A DNA stretch of 64,000 nucleotides from Massilia norwichensis (GCF_024753245.1 NZ_JANUGX010000033.1:1-64000); one strand, 5' to 3'. Shown: positions 39,541 to 52,701, counted from the first letter of the stretch. Notes: generated by a model not told the origin, from the letters alone. A program made the numbers and translations.

Positions 39541-40817
39541 CAGGCGCCCTCCCCGGTCCGTGCGGCCGGCTGGCGCGCAGAGGTGTTGGCAGCCGGCGGC
39601 GTGGTCGTTGGCGGCGGCACGGTGCGGGCCGGCGCGGCGGGACGGTTCTGCGTGGCCGGTGCGGTTCCGGCCGGTGTCGTCGCTGCCGGTGCCTTAGCCG
39701 CCGGTGCGGTTGCCGCCGGCGCGGTGCCAGGACGTGCGGTACCAGGACGCGCAGTGCCCGGCGCGGCGGTGGCCGGTGCCGTCGCCGCAGCCGGTGCGGT
39801 AGCGGTCGGCGCAGTGCTGCCGGGTGCGGCAGCTGTACCCGCAACAGCGGCAGGCGGCTGGGCCGGCGGCAGCGGCTGCGCAGGCAGCGGCGGCAGCGGA
39901 ATCGGCGCCATCTTCGGCAGATTGCGGCGCGAGGTGTTGTTGCCGTTGTTCTTGGGCCCCTCCGCGGGCGGACGCGGTACCGCCTGCTGGTCGGACATCA
40001 CGATCAGCAGCTGGCGGTGGCGGTCGATGCCGGCCAGCGGCTGGCACACCACGCGGCCGAAGGCGCCCTGGGCCACGCTCTCGACCTGGGTCACCTTGGC
40101 AACCGCCAGGCCGGCCGGGTACATGCCGTCCAGGCCGGACGTGACCAGCACGTCGCCGACCACGATGTCGGCGTTTGGTGCGACGAAGCGCAGGTCGAGC
40201 TGGCCGGACTGGCCGCGGCCGTAGGCGACGCTACGCAAGCCGTTCCTCAGCACCTGCACCGGAATCGCCTGCTCCTTGTCGGTCAGCAGCGTGACTTCGG
40301 AAGTGAACGGGAATACGCGCGTGACCTGGCCGACCACGCCGGCGTTGTCGATCACGGGCAGGCCGAGCTTGACGCCGTTCTGCGAGCCGCGGTCGAGCAC
40401 CACGCGGCGCGTCGACGGGTCGCGGGCGTCGTACAGGATCTCGCTCATCATCGAGCGCACCGGCAGGTGTTCGCGCGCTTCCATCAGCTTGCGCAGGTGG
40501 CCGTTCTCGGCCATCTGGAGCTGGGCCTGCTGCATGGCCTGGGCCATCGCCACCTGCTGGCTCTTGAGATCGCGGACCTCTTTCTGCAACGCGGAAATCG
40601 AGGAGAAATAGCTGCCCATGTTGCTCATCGCATCGCGCGGCATCAGGGCGACCATCTGGAGAGGATAAAGGACCGTCGCCGCCACCTGGCGGACCGACGT
40701 GAGCGTATGAAACCGCGCGTCGACGACAAGCAGGGCGATCGAGATCAGAGCGAACACCGTCACCTTGACCCTGGCGGGAGCGCCTTGCTTGAAGAGCGGC
40801 GGAGGACTGTATTCCAT
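39540..40817 (-). CDS. mreC: Rod shape-determining protein MreC with long PAT-rich C-terminal tail
   Basis: 425 aa from ATG 40817; a TTG at 40826 adds three residues. One N-terminal membrane helix (VTVFALISIALLVVDARFHTL), a coiled coil (LQKEVRDLKSQQVAMAQAMQQAQ) and the periplasmic beta-barrel domain (ARDPSTRRVVLDRGSQNGVKLG, VTLLTDKEQAIPVQV) are normal. After about residue 300 comes a 120-residue Pro/Ala/Thr tail containing repeated GTARP and TAPAAT/APAAK units, absent from E. coli MreC. The tail is probably a flexible periplasmic extension. Confidence 0.94.
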   Translation of the reverse strand: MEYSPPPLFKQGAPARVKVTVFALISIALLVVDARFHTLTSVRQVAATVLYPLQMVALMPRDAMSNMGSYFSSISALQKEVRDLKSQQVAMAQAMQQAQLQMAENGHLRKLMEAREHLPVRSMMSEILYDARDPSTRRVVLDRGSQNGVKLGLPVIDNAGVVGQVTRVFPFTSEVTLLTDKEQAIPVQVLRNGLRSVAYGRGQSGQLDLRFVAPNADIVVGDVLVTSGLDGMYPAGLAVAKVTQVESVAQGAFGRVVCQPLAGIDRHRQLLIVMSDQQAVPRPPAEGPKNNGNNTSRRNLPKMAPIPLPPLPAQPLPPAQPPAAVAGTAAAPGSTAPTATAPAAATAPATAAPGTARPGTARPGTAPAATAPAAKAPAATTPAGTAPATQNRPAAPARTVPPPTTTPPAANTSARQPAARTGEGA

Positions 40818-40888
40818 GACTTCCAATAATGAGGGCGACCGCTCCGGAAACTACCGGCCGCCGACGTGAAGACACACTGGCATTACAC

Positions 40889-40922
40889 AAAACAGGATAG
40901 GCGGAGCGATCCGCGTATCCTG
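40889..40922 (-). terminator. Attenuator-like terminator between mreB and mreC
   Basis: Minus-strand stem CAGGATA-CGCGGA / TCCGCC-TATCCTG with TCGC tetraloop and one internal mismatch, followed by TTTTG. The T-run is short, so read-through is expected. This would explain abundant MreB relative to MreC/MreD. Confidence 0.7.
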
Positions 40923-40946
40923 CTTTCGGTTTTCTTATCTGCCGGC

Positions 40947-42323
<1,377 letters not shown>

Positions 42324-42623
42324 ATGTCCCTGACTCTCTCAGACGTAAAACGGATCGCCAACCTGGCCCAGCTCGATATGATTGATGCCCACGCCGAGAT
42401 CGCGCTGACCGAATTGAACGGCATTTTCGCCCTGGCCGAGCAGATGCGGGCGGTCGATACCACCGGCGTCGAGCCGCTGTCGCAGCCGCTGGCCGCCATC
42501 CTGCCGCTGCCGCTGCGCCTGCGCGAAGACGTGGTCTCGGAAGAAGACCGCCGCGCCGATTACCAGGCGCCCGCCCCGAAAGCCCAGGACGGTTTGTACC
42601 TGGTGCCGAAAGTCATCGAATAA
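42324..42623 (+). CDS. gatC: Asp-tRNA(Asn)/Glu-tRNA(Gln) amidotransferase subunit C
   Basis: 99 aa small subunit that wraps GatA and GatB together. MSLTLSDVKRIANLAQLDM, ALTELNGIFALAEQM and the C-terminal LREDVVSEED match the family. It is first in gatCAB, 24 bases before gatA. Confidence 0.95.
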   Translation: MSLTLSDVKRIANLAQLDMIDAHAEIALTELNGIFALAEQMRAVDTTGVEPLSQPLAAILPLPLRLREDVVSEEDRRADYQAPAPKAQDGLYLVPKVIE

Positions 42624-42647
42624 ACAAAGCTGGGGATTTTCTGAATT

Positions 42648-44123
42648 ATGCATAACAAGACTATCAAGGAGCTCTCGACGCTCCTGCATTCGAAACAGAT
42701 CTCGTCGACCGAGCTGACCCGGCACTACCTCGACCGTATCGCGGCAAGCCAGCACAACGCCTTCCTGCACGTCGATGCCGAGCTGTCGCTGGCCCAGGCC
42801 AAGGCGGCCGACGCGCGCTTCGCGGAAGGTTCGGCCGGCCCGCTGACCGGCATCCCGATCGCGCACAAGGACATCTTCGTCACCAAAGGCTGGCGCTCGA
42901 CCGCCGCCTCGAAGATGCTGGGCAACTATGTCAGCCCCTTCGACGCGACCGTGGTCACGAAGTTCGGCGACGCCGGCATGGTCACGCTCGGCAAGCTCAA
43001 CTGCGACGAGTTCGCGATGGGCTCGGCCAACGAAAACTCGGCCTTCGGCGCGGTGCAGAACCCGTGGGATACGCTGGCCGTGCCGGGCGGCTCGTCGGGC
43101 GGCTCCGCTGCCGCGATCGCCGCGCGCCTGGCGCCGGCCGCCACCGGCACCGACACCGGCGGCTCGATCCGCCAGCCGGCCGCCTTCTGCGGCATCACCG
43201 GCATCAAGCCGACCTACGGCCGCGTGTCGCGCTTCGGCATGATCGCCTTCGCCTCCTCGCTCGACCAGGGCGGCCCGATGGCCCGCACCGCCGAGGATTG
43301 CGCGCTGCTGCTGAACGAGATGGTCGGCTTCGACGAGCGCGATTCGACCAGCCTCACCGCCGAACAGGGCAATGCCCGCGAAGATTTCACGCGCGAGCTG
43401 AATCAACCGCTCACCGGCCTGCGCATCGGCGTGCCGAAAGAATACTTCGGCGAAGGCCTGGCGGCCGACGTCGAGCAGGCCGTGCGCGCCGCACTCGACC
43501 AGTTCGTCAAGCTCGGCGCCACCCTGGTCGAGATCTCGCTGCCCAAGACGTCGCTGTCGATCCCGGTCTACTACATCATCGCCCCGGCCGAGGCCTCGTC
43601 CAACCTGTCGCGCTTCGACGGCGTCCGCTACGGCTACCGCACGCCGGAGTACAAGGACCTGCAGGACATGTACAAGAAAACGCGCGCGGAAGGCTTCGGC
43701 AAGGAAGTCCAGCGCCGCATCATGGTCGGCACCTACGTGCTGTGCCACGGCTACTACGACGCCTACTACGTGCAGGCGCAGAAGATCCGCCGCCTGATCG
43801 CGGACGACTTCCAGGCCGCCTTCAAGGACAAGTGCGATGTCATCATGGGCCCGGTGGCCCCGACCGTGGCCTGGGACCTGGGTTCGAAATCGGATGATCC
43901 GGTCGCCAACTACCTGGCCGACATCTTCACGCTGTCGACCAGCCTGGCGGGCCTGCCCGGCATGTCGATCCCGGTCGGCTTTGGTGCCGGCGAGAAGAAC
44001 GGCAAGCGCCCGGTCGGCCTGCAGATCATCGGTAACTATTTTGCCGAAGCCAAGCTGCTGAACATCGCGCACCAGTACCAACTTGCCACCGACTGGCACC
44101 AGCGCGCCCCGGAAGGCGTCTAA
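42648..44123 (+). CDS. gatA: Asp-tRNA(Asn)/Glu-tRNA(Gln) amidotransferase subunit A
   Basis: 491 aa amidase that releases ammonia from glutamine for transamidation on tRNA. The Ser-cisSer-Lys triad is visible: K74 in AHKDIF, cis-Ser in [12 protein letters not shown] (about residue 149) and nucleophile Ser in [13 protein letters not shown] (about residue 173). The family length is normal. It is separated from gatB by 98 bases that contain a dispersed palindromic repeat. Confidence 0.97.
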   Translation: MHNKTIKELSTLLHSKQISSTELTRHYLDRIAASQHNAFLHVDAELSLAQAKAADARFAEGSAGPLTGIPIAHKDIFVTKGWRSTAASKMLGNYVSPFDATVVTKFGDAGMVTLGKLNCDEFAMGSANENSAFGAVQNPWDTLAVPGGSSGGSAAAIAARLAPAATGTDTGGSIRQPAAFCGITGIKPTYGRVSRFGMIAFASSLDQGGPMARTAEDCALLLNEMVGFDERDSTSLTAEQGNAREDFTRELNQPLTGLRIGVPKEYFGEGLAADVEQAVRAALDQFVKLGATLVEISLPKTSLSIPVYYIIAPAEASSNLSRFDGVRYGYRTPEYKDLQDMYKKTRAEGFGKEVQRRIMVGTYVLCHGYYDAYYVQAQKIRRLIADDFQAAFKDKCDVIMGPVAPTVAWDLGSKSDDPVANYLADIFTLSTSLAGLPGMSIPVGFGAGEKNGKRPVGLQIIGNYFAEAKLLNIAHQYQLATDWHQRAPEGV

Positions 44124-44128
44124 TGAGA

Positions 44129-44190
44129 CGTGGGCACGGGGTGCCCACCCTACCGGAAACGAACCGTAGGGTGGGCTCTCCGAGCCCACG
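44129..44190. repeat. Dispersed inverted repeat, copy A (gatA-gatB gap)
   Basis: Two arms related to CGTGGGCACGGGGTGCCCAC followed by CCTAC, facing each other (44129-44156 and 44164-44190). Each arm is itself palindromic (GTGGGCAC/GTGCCCAC). The right arm has diverged to GGGCTCTCCGAGCCC. The same element occurs at 59933-59997. It has the look of a REP/BIME-type family; here it lies inside an operon. Confidence 0.8.
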
Positions 44191-44221
44191 CAAGCCGGCA
44201 CAGACAACAAGAGAGAACACT

Positions 44222-45682
44222 ATGCAATGGGAAGTCGTCATCGGTCTTGAGAACCACGTCCAGCTCACGACCAATTCGAAAATCTTCAGCGGCAGCTCGA
44301 TCCGTTTCGGCGCCGAGCCGAACACGCAGGCCAGCCCGGTCGACCTGGCGCTGCCGGGCGTGCTGCCGGTGCTGAACCGCGGCGCCGTCGAACGCGCCAT
44401 CCGCTTCGGCCTGGCGGTCGGCGCCAAGATCGCGCCGCGCTCGGTGTTCGCGCGCAAGAACTACTTCTACCCCGACCTGCCGAAGGGCTACCAGATCAGC
44501 CAGTTCGAGGACCCGGTGGTCCAGGGCGGCACCATCAGCTTCGCCTACGAGAAGGACGGCAAGATGGTCACCAAGACCGTCAACCTGACCCGGGCTCACC
44601 TGGAAGAGGATGCCGGTAAATCGCTGCACGAAGACTATGCCGGCATGAGCGGCATCGACCTGAACCGCGCCGGCACGCCGCTGCTGGAGATCGTCTCCGA
44701 GCCGGAAATGCGCAGCGCGAACGAGGCGGTGGCCTATGCCAAGGCCCTGCACTCGCTGGTGATGTGGCTGGGCGTCTGTGACGGCAACATGCAGGAAGGT
44801 TCCTTCCGCTGCGACGTCAACGTCTCGGTGCGCCCGGTCGGCCAGAAGGAATTCGGCACCCGCTGCGAGATCAAGAACCTGAACTCCTTCCGCTTCATGG
44901 AAGAGGCGATCCACTACGAAGTGCGGCGCCAGATCGAGCTGATCGAAGACGGCGGCAAGGTGATCCAGGCGACCCGCCTGTGGGACCCGGACAAGAAGGA
45001 AACGCGTTCGATGCGCACCAAGGAAGACGCGCAGGACTACCGCTACTTCCCGGACCCGGACCTGCCGCCCCTGATGATCTCGCAGGACTGGATCGACCGC
45101 GTGAAGGCCGACATGCCGGAACTGCCGGCCGCGATGCGCGAGCGCTTCGTGGGCGACTACGGCCTGCCGGAATACGATGCGCTGATCCTGACCTCGTCGC
45201 AGGCGATGGCCAACTACTACGAAGCGGTGGTTGCCAAGGGCGGCAAGGAAAACGCCAAGGCCGCCGCCAACTGGATGATGGGCGACGTCTCCTCGGCCCT
45301 GAACCGCGCCGACCTCGACATCGTCGATTCGCCGGTCGAGGCATCGCAGCTGGCCCTGCTGCTGAAGCGCATTGCCGACGGCACGATCTCGAACAACGCC
45401 GCCAAGAAGGTGTTCAGCCTGATGTGGGAAGCCGGTTCGGAGGACGAGAACCTGGCCGACGTCATCATCGAGCGCGAAGGCCTGAAGCAGATCTCGGATA
45501 CCGGCGCGATCGAAGCGATCGTCGACGAAGTCCTGGCCAACAATGCGAAATCGGTCGAGCAGTACCGCGCCGGCAAGGAAGCGGCGATCAACGCGCTGAT
45601 CGGCCAGTGCATGAAGGCCTCGAAGGGCAAGGCCAATCCGGCGCAGGTGACTGAGCTGTTGAAGAAGAAGCTGGCTGGCTGA
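44222..45682 (+). CDS. gatB: Asp-tRNA(Asn)/Glu-tRNA(Gln) amidotransferase subunit B
   Basis: 486 aa kinase/transamidase subunit. ATG 44222 ([15 protein letters not shown]) matches the family; the longer in-frame reading starts in the repeat element. Conserved [16 protein letters not shown]-like ([14 protein letters not shown]), [26 protein letters not shown] and the C-terminal YqeY-like tRNA-binding domain are present. Closed by a strong terminator. With gatCA it supplies Gln-tRNAGln and/or Asn-tRNAAsn. Confidence 0.97.
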   Translation: MQWEVVIGLENHVQLTTNSKIFSGSSIRFGAEPNTQASPVDLALPGVLPVLNRGAVERAIRFGLAVGAKIAPRSVFARKNYFYPDLPKGYQISQFEDPVVQGGTISFAYEKDGKMVTKTVNLTRAHLEEDAGKSLHEDYAGMSGIDLNRAGTPLLEIVSEPEMRSANEAVAYAKALHSLVMWLGVCDGNMQEGSFRCDVNVSVRPVGQKEFGTRCEIKNLNSFRFMEEAIHYEVRRQIELIEDGGKVIQATRLWDPDKKETRSMRTKEDAQDYRYFPDPDLPPLMISQDWIDRVKADMPELPAAMRERFVGDYGLPEYDALILTSSQAMANYYEAVVAKGGKENAKAAANWMMGDVSSALNRADLDIVDSPVEASQLALLLKRIADGTISNNAAKKVFSLMWEAGSEDENLADVIIEREGLKQISDTGAIEAIVDEVLANNAKSVEQYRAGKEAAINALIGQCMKASKGKANPAQVTELLKKKLAG

Positions 45683-45707
45683 TTTTTCTGATTTTTTGCC
45701 AGTTGTA

Positions 45708-45737
45708 AAAAAACCGGAGCCTGCTCCGGTTTTTTTA
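45708..45737 (+). terminator. Rho-independent terminator of gatCAB
   Basis: AAAAAACCGGAG / CTCCGGTTTTTT stem, CCTG loop, T-run of seven, 25 bases after the gatB stop. Confidence 0.93.
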
Positions 45738-45753
45738 TGTTCGCCGATGAGTG

Positions 45754-45868
45754 TTTCGGATTTTCAGAAATTTCCCTCTGAAACAGCAAAAATCGACTGC
45801 AGTTTCGGAATTTAAGAAATCTCGTTGACGCTTCTAGCGAAACTGGGGTATTTTCTGGAATTCCGAAA
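45754..45868. promoter_or_regulatory. Three operator-like 17-mers upstream of hipBA, 49-base spacing
   Basis: Copy 1 TTTCGGATTTTCAGAAA (45754-45770), copy 2 TTTCGGAATTTAAGAAA (45803-45819) and, inverted, copy 3 whose reverse complement is TTTCGGAATTCCAGAAA (45852-45868). Consensus is TTTCGGAWTTNNAGAAA. The centres fall at 45762, 45811 and 45860, exactly 49 bases apart. Copy 3 covers the -10 region and copy 2 ends just before the -35, as expected for autorepression by the HipB-like protein. Binding is inferred. Confidence 0.7.
45825..45854 (+). promoter_or_regulatory. Candidate promoter of hipBA
   Basis: TTGACG (45825-45830), an 18-base spacer and TATTTT (45849-45854), about 25 bases before the hipB start. 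The -10 lies inside operator-like copy 3. Confidence 0.6.
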
Positions 45869-45879
45869 CAGGGTGAACG

Positions 45880-46167
45880 ATGGATACAATACCAAGCATT
45901 CTCAGCTCTCCGGGCGATTTGGGGCCTTTGGTACGCCAGCGGCGCCGCGGACAGCATCTGCGCATCGATGACGCGGCCAGCCTGCTTGGCGTGTCGGTCG
46001 ACCTGATGTCGCGACTGGAAAACGGTCAGGGTAGTGTACGCCTGGATAAAGCGCTGGCGATCCTCGACGGTCTTGGTCTCGCACTGATGGTGGTGCCCAA
46101 GGAACATCCATGGGTTCGGCAGACCGAAGCGTCTTCCTCACAGCGCGAGCCCGGGGGCCAGCCTTGA
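45880..46167 (+). CDS. hipB: HipB-like XRE family antitoxin
   Basis: 95 aa. A helix-turn-helix of the XRE type (LGPLVRQRRRGQHLRIDDAA, SLLGVSVDLMSRLENGQGSV, LDKALAILDGLGLALMV) spans residues about 14-75 and matches HipB, which neutralises HipA and represses its own operon. The last 18 residues (QTEASSSQREPGGQP) look disordered, like the HipB tail. It overlaps the toxin gene. Symbol is by similarity of type, not proven orthology. Confidence 0.85.
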   Translation: MDTIPSILSSPGDLGPLVRQRRRGQHLRIDDAASLLGVSVDLMSRLENGQGSVRLDKALAILDGLGLALMVVPKEHPWVRQTEASSSQREPGGQP

Positions 46168-47513
46168 GCTTCGTGCTCGATGTTTTCGCAGGCGATGTTC
46201 CGATGGCGCACATCGGCCACGCGCCGCGGACCGATGCATGGACGCTGGCATACGCTGCCAGCTGGCTGGGCGATCCGAACGCCTATCCCCTCTCTCCCGC
46301 CCTGCCGCTGATCGCTCCGCTCGGAGGTTACGACTCGCGGAGCATCAAGCGCTTTATCGAACATCTGCTGCCCGAAGGCCAGGCGCTGGATGTTGCCGTG
46401 GCCTCGCATGGCCTGGCGAAGTCGAATGTGTTCGGTCTGATCCGTGCGCTTGGCGCGGAAACCGCCGGGGTCCTGCGTTTCCGCGACGCCGACAACGCCA
46501 CTACCCCTGCCGAACACGGCATGCGCGAGATTCCGCTGACCGAACTGAATGCACGCATCGCCAACCGCGAGATGCCGTTTAGCGTATGGGACGGCAAGGT
46601 CCGCATGTCGGTCGCGGGCGTACAGGACAAGCTTCTGGTCTACCTCGACGCGCCGCTGGATCGAGGCGGCCGGATGTTTCTGGTCGACGGTCCGCATCTG
46701 GCTTCGACCCATATCCTCAAGCCCGACCTGGGTCAGGCGGCCTTGCCTCACCTCGCGATCAACGAACATTTCTGCATGACCCTGGCGCGGCACATGGGTT
46801 TGCCGGTGGCAGACGTACAACTGCTGCGTGCGCCCCGACCCGTACTCGTCGTGCGGCGCTTCGATCGCATCGTGCAGCAGCAGGACACGGAAATCCGGAT
46901 CGGACGCCTGCACATCGTGGACGCCTGCCAGGCCTGCGACCTGCCTGTCGCCTTCAAATACGAGCGCAACCTGGGAAATGGACCGGAGGTGCGCGACATA
47001 CGCGATGGCATGAGCTTCAGGCGCCTGTTCGAACTGGAAGCGCTCACCGCCAACAAGGCAGCAGCGAAGCTGGCGATGCTGCATTGGGCCCTGTTCCAGT
47101 TCCTGATTGGGAACAGCGACGCCCACGGCAAGAATTTTTCGTTTTTTGTCCGCCCCGGCGGTTTTCTCGAACCGACGCCCTGGTACGACCTGGTCAGCGT
47201 CGTGCAGTACGAACACTTCGATACCGAGTTGGCCATGGCTTTTGGGGACGCCTTCACGTTCGGCGAGGTCAAAGGATTTGCCCTCGCCGAATTTGCCGAA
47301 AGTTGCGGTATCGGCCGCAAGCTGCTGCAGCGTGAAGCGAAGCGTCTGGCCAAACTGGCCGTGGCCGCAGCCGCCGAGCTGGTCCGCTCGGACCAGTATC
47401 TGGACAGCGAGCTGGCGTTCGTGACACGCTTGGCCGACTTCATCGGTCAGCAGGCGCAACGCCTGGCCGACTACGCGGACCAGGCAGCAAAAATCCGTGC
47501 CGAGTTTCTTTAG
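46164..47513 (+). CDS. hipA: HipA-like serine/threonine kinase toxin
   Basis: About 449 aa. Retained kinase features: ejecting P-loop RMSVAGVQDKLLV (E. coli HipA has SVAGAQEK with autophosphorylated Ser150), catalytic loop GNSDAHGKNFSFF with Asp and Asn, and metal-binding YDLVS. The N-terminal subdomain 1 (LDVFAGDVPMAHIG) and the ERFDR-like VVRRFDR are present. HipA kinases inactivate aminoacyl-tRNA synthetases (GltX in E. coli); the target here is unknown. The most natural start is TTG 46164, overlapping the hipB stop as TTGA with a GGGGG purine stretch upstream. GTG 46173 or ATG 46110 are alternatives. Confidence 0.87.
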   Translation: MSFVLDVFAGDVPMAHIGHAPRTDAWTLAYAASWLGDPNAYPLSPALPLIAPLGGYDSRSIKRFIEHLLPEGQALDVAVASHGLAKSNVFGLIRALGAETAGVLRFRDADNATTPAEHGMREIPLTELNARIANREMPFSVWDGKVRMSVAGVQDKLLVYLDAPLDRGGRMFLVDGPHLASTHILKPDLGQAALPHLAINEHFCMTLARHMGLPVADVQLLRAPRPVLVVRRFDRIVQQQDTEIRIGRLHIVDACQACDLPVAFKYERNLGNGPEVRDIRDGMSFRRLFELEALTANKAAAKLAMLHWALFQFLIGNSDAHGKNFSFFVRPGGFLEPTPWYDLVSVVQYEHFDTELAMAFGDAFTFGEVKGFALAEFAESCGIGRKLLQREAKRLAKLAVAAAAELVRSDQYLDSELAFVTRLADFIGQQAQRLADYADQAAKIRAEFL

Positions 47514-47520
47514 GCGCGCC

Positions 47521-48180
47521 TCACTCCGCCACGCCGTACTGCGCCCGATACGCCGCCACCGCATCCTTGTGCTGCGCCATCGCCGGATCGGCCGACAGGT
47601 AGGTGAACAGGTCGGCCAGGTTGGCGATCGAAATCACCGGGATGCCGTAGGTCTGGCTGACTTCCTGCACCGCCGACAGCGGCGACAGCACGCCATCGCG
47701 GCCAGCCCGTTCCATGCGGTCCAGCGCGATCAGCACGGCGGCCGGTTCGGCGCCGGCGGCGCGGATCATCTGCACCGATTCGCGCACCGAGGTGCCGGCC
47801 GAGATCACGTCGTCGATGATCACGACCCGGCCCTTGAGTCCCGCGCCGACGATGGTGCCGCCTTCGCCGTGGTCCTTGGCTTCCTTGCGGTTGTAGGCGA
47901 AGGAGGTGTCGCGGCCTTTCGCGGCCAGCGCCACCGCGGTGGCGGACGCCAATGTGATGCCCTTGTAGGCCGGGCCGAACAGCATGTCGAATTCGATGCC
48001 CGAATCCAGCAGGGTCTGGGCATAGAACTGGGCCAGCTTGCCCAGCGTGGCACCGTCGTGGAACAGGCCGGCGTTGAAGAAATACGGCGAGTTGCGGCCG
48101 GCCTTGGTGACGAACTGGCCGAACTTCAGTACTTCGGCCTCGACGGAAAACGCAATGAACTGCTGGCGCAGATTGTCCAC
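47521..48180 (-). CDS. pyrE: Orotate phosphoribosyltransferase
   Basis: Converts orotate and PRPP to OMP in pyrimidine synthesis. 219 aa with the PRPP loop RVVIIDDVISAGTSVRES, GPAYKGITLA and the flexible catalytic loop FAYNRKEAKDHGEGG. It is convergent with hipA, 7 bases between stops, with no visible terminator. The gene upstream on this strand is the MEDS hybrid kinase (reading toward pyrE, 35 bases between them). Confidence 0.97.
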   Translation of the reverse strand: MDNLRQQFIAFSVEAEVLKFGQFVTKAGRNSPYFFNAGLFHDGATLGKLAQFYAQTLLDSGIEFDMLFGPAYKGITLASATAVALAAKGRDTSFAYNRKEAKDHGEGGTIVGAGLKGRVVIIDDVISAGTSVRESVQMIRAAGAEPAAVLIALDRMERAGRDGVLSPLSAVQEVSQTYGIPVISIANLADLFTYLSADPAMAQHKDAVAAYRAQYGVAE

Positions 48181-48215
48181 GACTTACCCCTGATCTAATC
48201 TGTAAAGCCGCTATT

Positions 48216-50813
<2,598 letters not shown>

Positions 50814-50979
50814 GTGGCCTCCGGTACATTCATGAGCTCGAAAGTTTAACACGGCGAAACAAATGAATTGACAATCCCGGCTGTAAACGTGGTCATCCGC
50901 ATACAGTTACCAAAAAGCAATTCGAAAACAGGCTACACTCTTGTCCTTGGATTTTTGACGCCCTGCTCTCTTCCCGACC

Positions 50980-51750
50980 ATGCCACGAATTATCTCCGCC
51001 AACCTGAACGGCATCCGCTCCGCCCACAAGAAGGGCTTCTTCAACTGGATCGCGACGCAAAACGCCGATTTCATCTGCGTCCAGGAACTGAAAGCCCAGC
51101 AAGCCGACATGACCGAGGAATTCCTCGCGCCGCACGGCTACCACGGGCATTTCCATTACGCCGAAAAGAAGGGCTACTCCGGCACCGGCGTCTACAGCCG
51201 CACCAAGCCGGATAGCGCGAAGATCGGCTTCGGCTGCCTCGAATTCGACAACGAAGGCCGCTACACGCGCGTCGATTGCGGCGACCTGACCGTGATCTCG
51301 GTGTACTGCCCGTCCGGCTCATCCTCGCCCGAGCGCCAGGAAGCCAAGTTCCGCTTCATGGAAGTGTTCCTGCCGCACCTGCAGGAACTGAAGGCCGAAG
51401 GCCGCGAAGTCGTCATCTGCGGCGACTGGAACATCGCGCACAAGGAAATCGACCTCAAGAACTGGAAGAGCAACCAGAAGAACTCGGGCTTCCTGCCGGA
51501 AGAGCGCGCGTGGATGACGCGCCTGTTCGACGAACTGGGACTGGTGGACGTGCACCGCACGGTCGCGCCCGATGCCGCCGACTACACCTGGTGGAGCAAC
51601 CGCGGCCAGGCCTGGGCCAAGAACGTGGGCTGGCGCATCGACTACCACGTCGCCACCCCGGGCATCGCCAGCAAGGCTCACGCGGTCTCGGTCTACAAGG
51701 ACGAGCGCTTCTCGGACCACGCGCCGCTGATCATCGACTACGCGCTGTAA
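50980..51750 (+). CDS. xth: Exodeoxyribonuclease III (AP endonuclease)
   Basis: 256 aa base-excision-repair nuclease. Catalytic motifs: ISANLNGIRSA (Asn), CVQELKAQ (metal Glu), YSGTGVYSR, ICGDWNIAHKEIDL (Asp/Asn), WWSNRGQAWAKNVGWRIDY and SDHAPLIIDY (Asp-His). The start at ATG 50980 gives the typical MPRIISANLNG. A TACACT -10-like sequence lies about 40 bases upstream. It is convergent with the pseudouridine synthase, the stop codons abutting exactly. Confidence 0.95.
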   Translation: MPRIISANLNGIRSAHKKGFFNWIATQNADFICVQELKAQQADMTEEFLAPHGYHGHFHYAEKKGYSGTGVYSRTKPDSAKIGFGCLEFDNEGRYTRVDCGDLTVISVYCPSGSSSPERQEAKFRFMEVFLPHLQELKAEGREVVICGDWNIAHKEIDLKNWKSNQKNSGFLPEERAWMTRLFDELGLVDVHRTVAPDAADYTWWSNRGQAWAKNVGWRIDYHVATPGIASKAHAVSVYKDERFSDHAPLIIDYAL

Positions 51751-52701
51751 TCAGGCGCCGGGCGGGTCCGGCCAGTCGAGCGTACGCCGGCTGTCGAAGC
51801 GACGCGCCGCACCGGTCAGCGGGTCCTCGAAGGCGATGCTGCGCGCCAGCAGTTGCAGCGGCGCCGAGAAATCGTCGCCCTTGCAGGGCAGCGCTACCGG
51901 ATAGAAGGCATCGTTCAGGATCGGCACGTCCAGCGATGCCATGTGCAGGCGCAGCTGGTGCTTGCGGCCCGTGTGCGGATGCAGGCGGTAACGCGCCAGG
52001 CCTCCGCGGCGCTCGATCAACTCCACCAGGGTCTCCGAATTCGGTTCGCCCGCCTCTTCCTTCATCACGAAGAACTTCTCGCCGTCGACCATCCGGCTGC
52101 GGTAGGTGAAGGGGAACTCGCGGTCCGCCAGCAGCGGCGCCAGCGCCTCGTAGGTCTTGCGGATCACGCGCTTCTGGAACATCGACTGGTAAGTCCCGCG
52201 GGTCTCGATGTTGTGCGAGAAGATCACCACGCCGGCCGTCTCGCGGTCGAGCCGGTGGATCGGCGTCAGGTGCGGCAGCGCCAGTTTGCGCTTGAGGCGC
52301 ACCAGCAGGGTCTCGCGCAGGAAGCGCCCGGTCGGGATCATCGGCAGGAAATGCGGCTTGTCCACCACCAGCAGGTGCTCATCCTGGAACAGGATCGCTT
52401 CCTCGAACGGGATCGGAGTTTCCTGTTCCAGCTCGCGGTAGTACCAGATGCGCATGCCCTGGCGTACGTGGCTGTCGGGCTGGAGGCGCTCGCCTTTCGC
52501 ATCGACCACGTCGCCGCGCGCCATGCGCTCGTGCCAGGGCGGGCCGGCGACCTCGGCGAAGCGCTCCTCGAGGAAGGCCAGCATGCCCCCTGGACGGCTT
52601 TCCGTGATCCACAGGTAGCTGGGCGCGACGCCATCGCGCACCGGCAGCGGCACGTAGGCGTTGGCTTCGGCCTGGTGCCCTTTTCTAACGAAGCGCGACA
52701 T
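51751..52701 (-). CDS. RluA-family RNA pseudouridine synthase
   Basis: 316 aa. The catalytic motif HRLDRETAGVVIF contains the invariant Asp. LLVVDKPHFLPMIPTG, RKTYEALAPL and RLHPHTGRKHQLRLHM are family segments. The N-terminal 90 residues (SYLWITESRPGGMLAFLEERFAE) resemble a modified S4 domain. Target RNA position cannot be read from sequence. Its start overlaps the end of the M48 protease gene by 17 bases, indicating translational coupling. Confidence 0.9.
   Translation of the reverse strand: MSRFVRKGHQAEANAYVPLPVRDGVAPSYLWITESRPGGMLAFLEERFAEVAGPPWHERMARGDVVDAKGERLQPDSHVRQGMRIWYYRELEQETPIPFEEAILFQDEHLLVVDKPHFLPMIPTGRFLRETLLVRLKRKLALPHLTPIHRLDRETAGVVIFSHNIETRGTYQSMFQKRVIRKTYEALAPLLADREFPFTYRSRMVDGEKFFVMKEEAGEPNSETLVELIERRGGLARYRLHPHTGRKHQLRLHMASLDVPILNDAFYPVALPCKGDDFSAPLQLLARSIAFEDPLTGAARRFDSRRTLDWPDPPGA

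Noticed and set aside
46110-46163. ATG 46110 as the hipA start
   Set aside because: It would overlap hipB by 58 bases and add residues unlike HipA; the family homology begins at about 46170.
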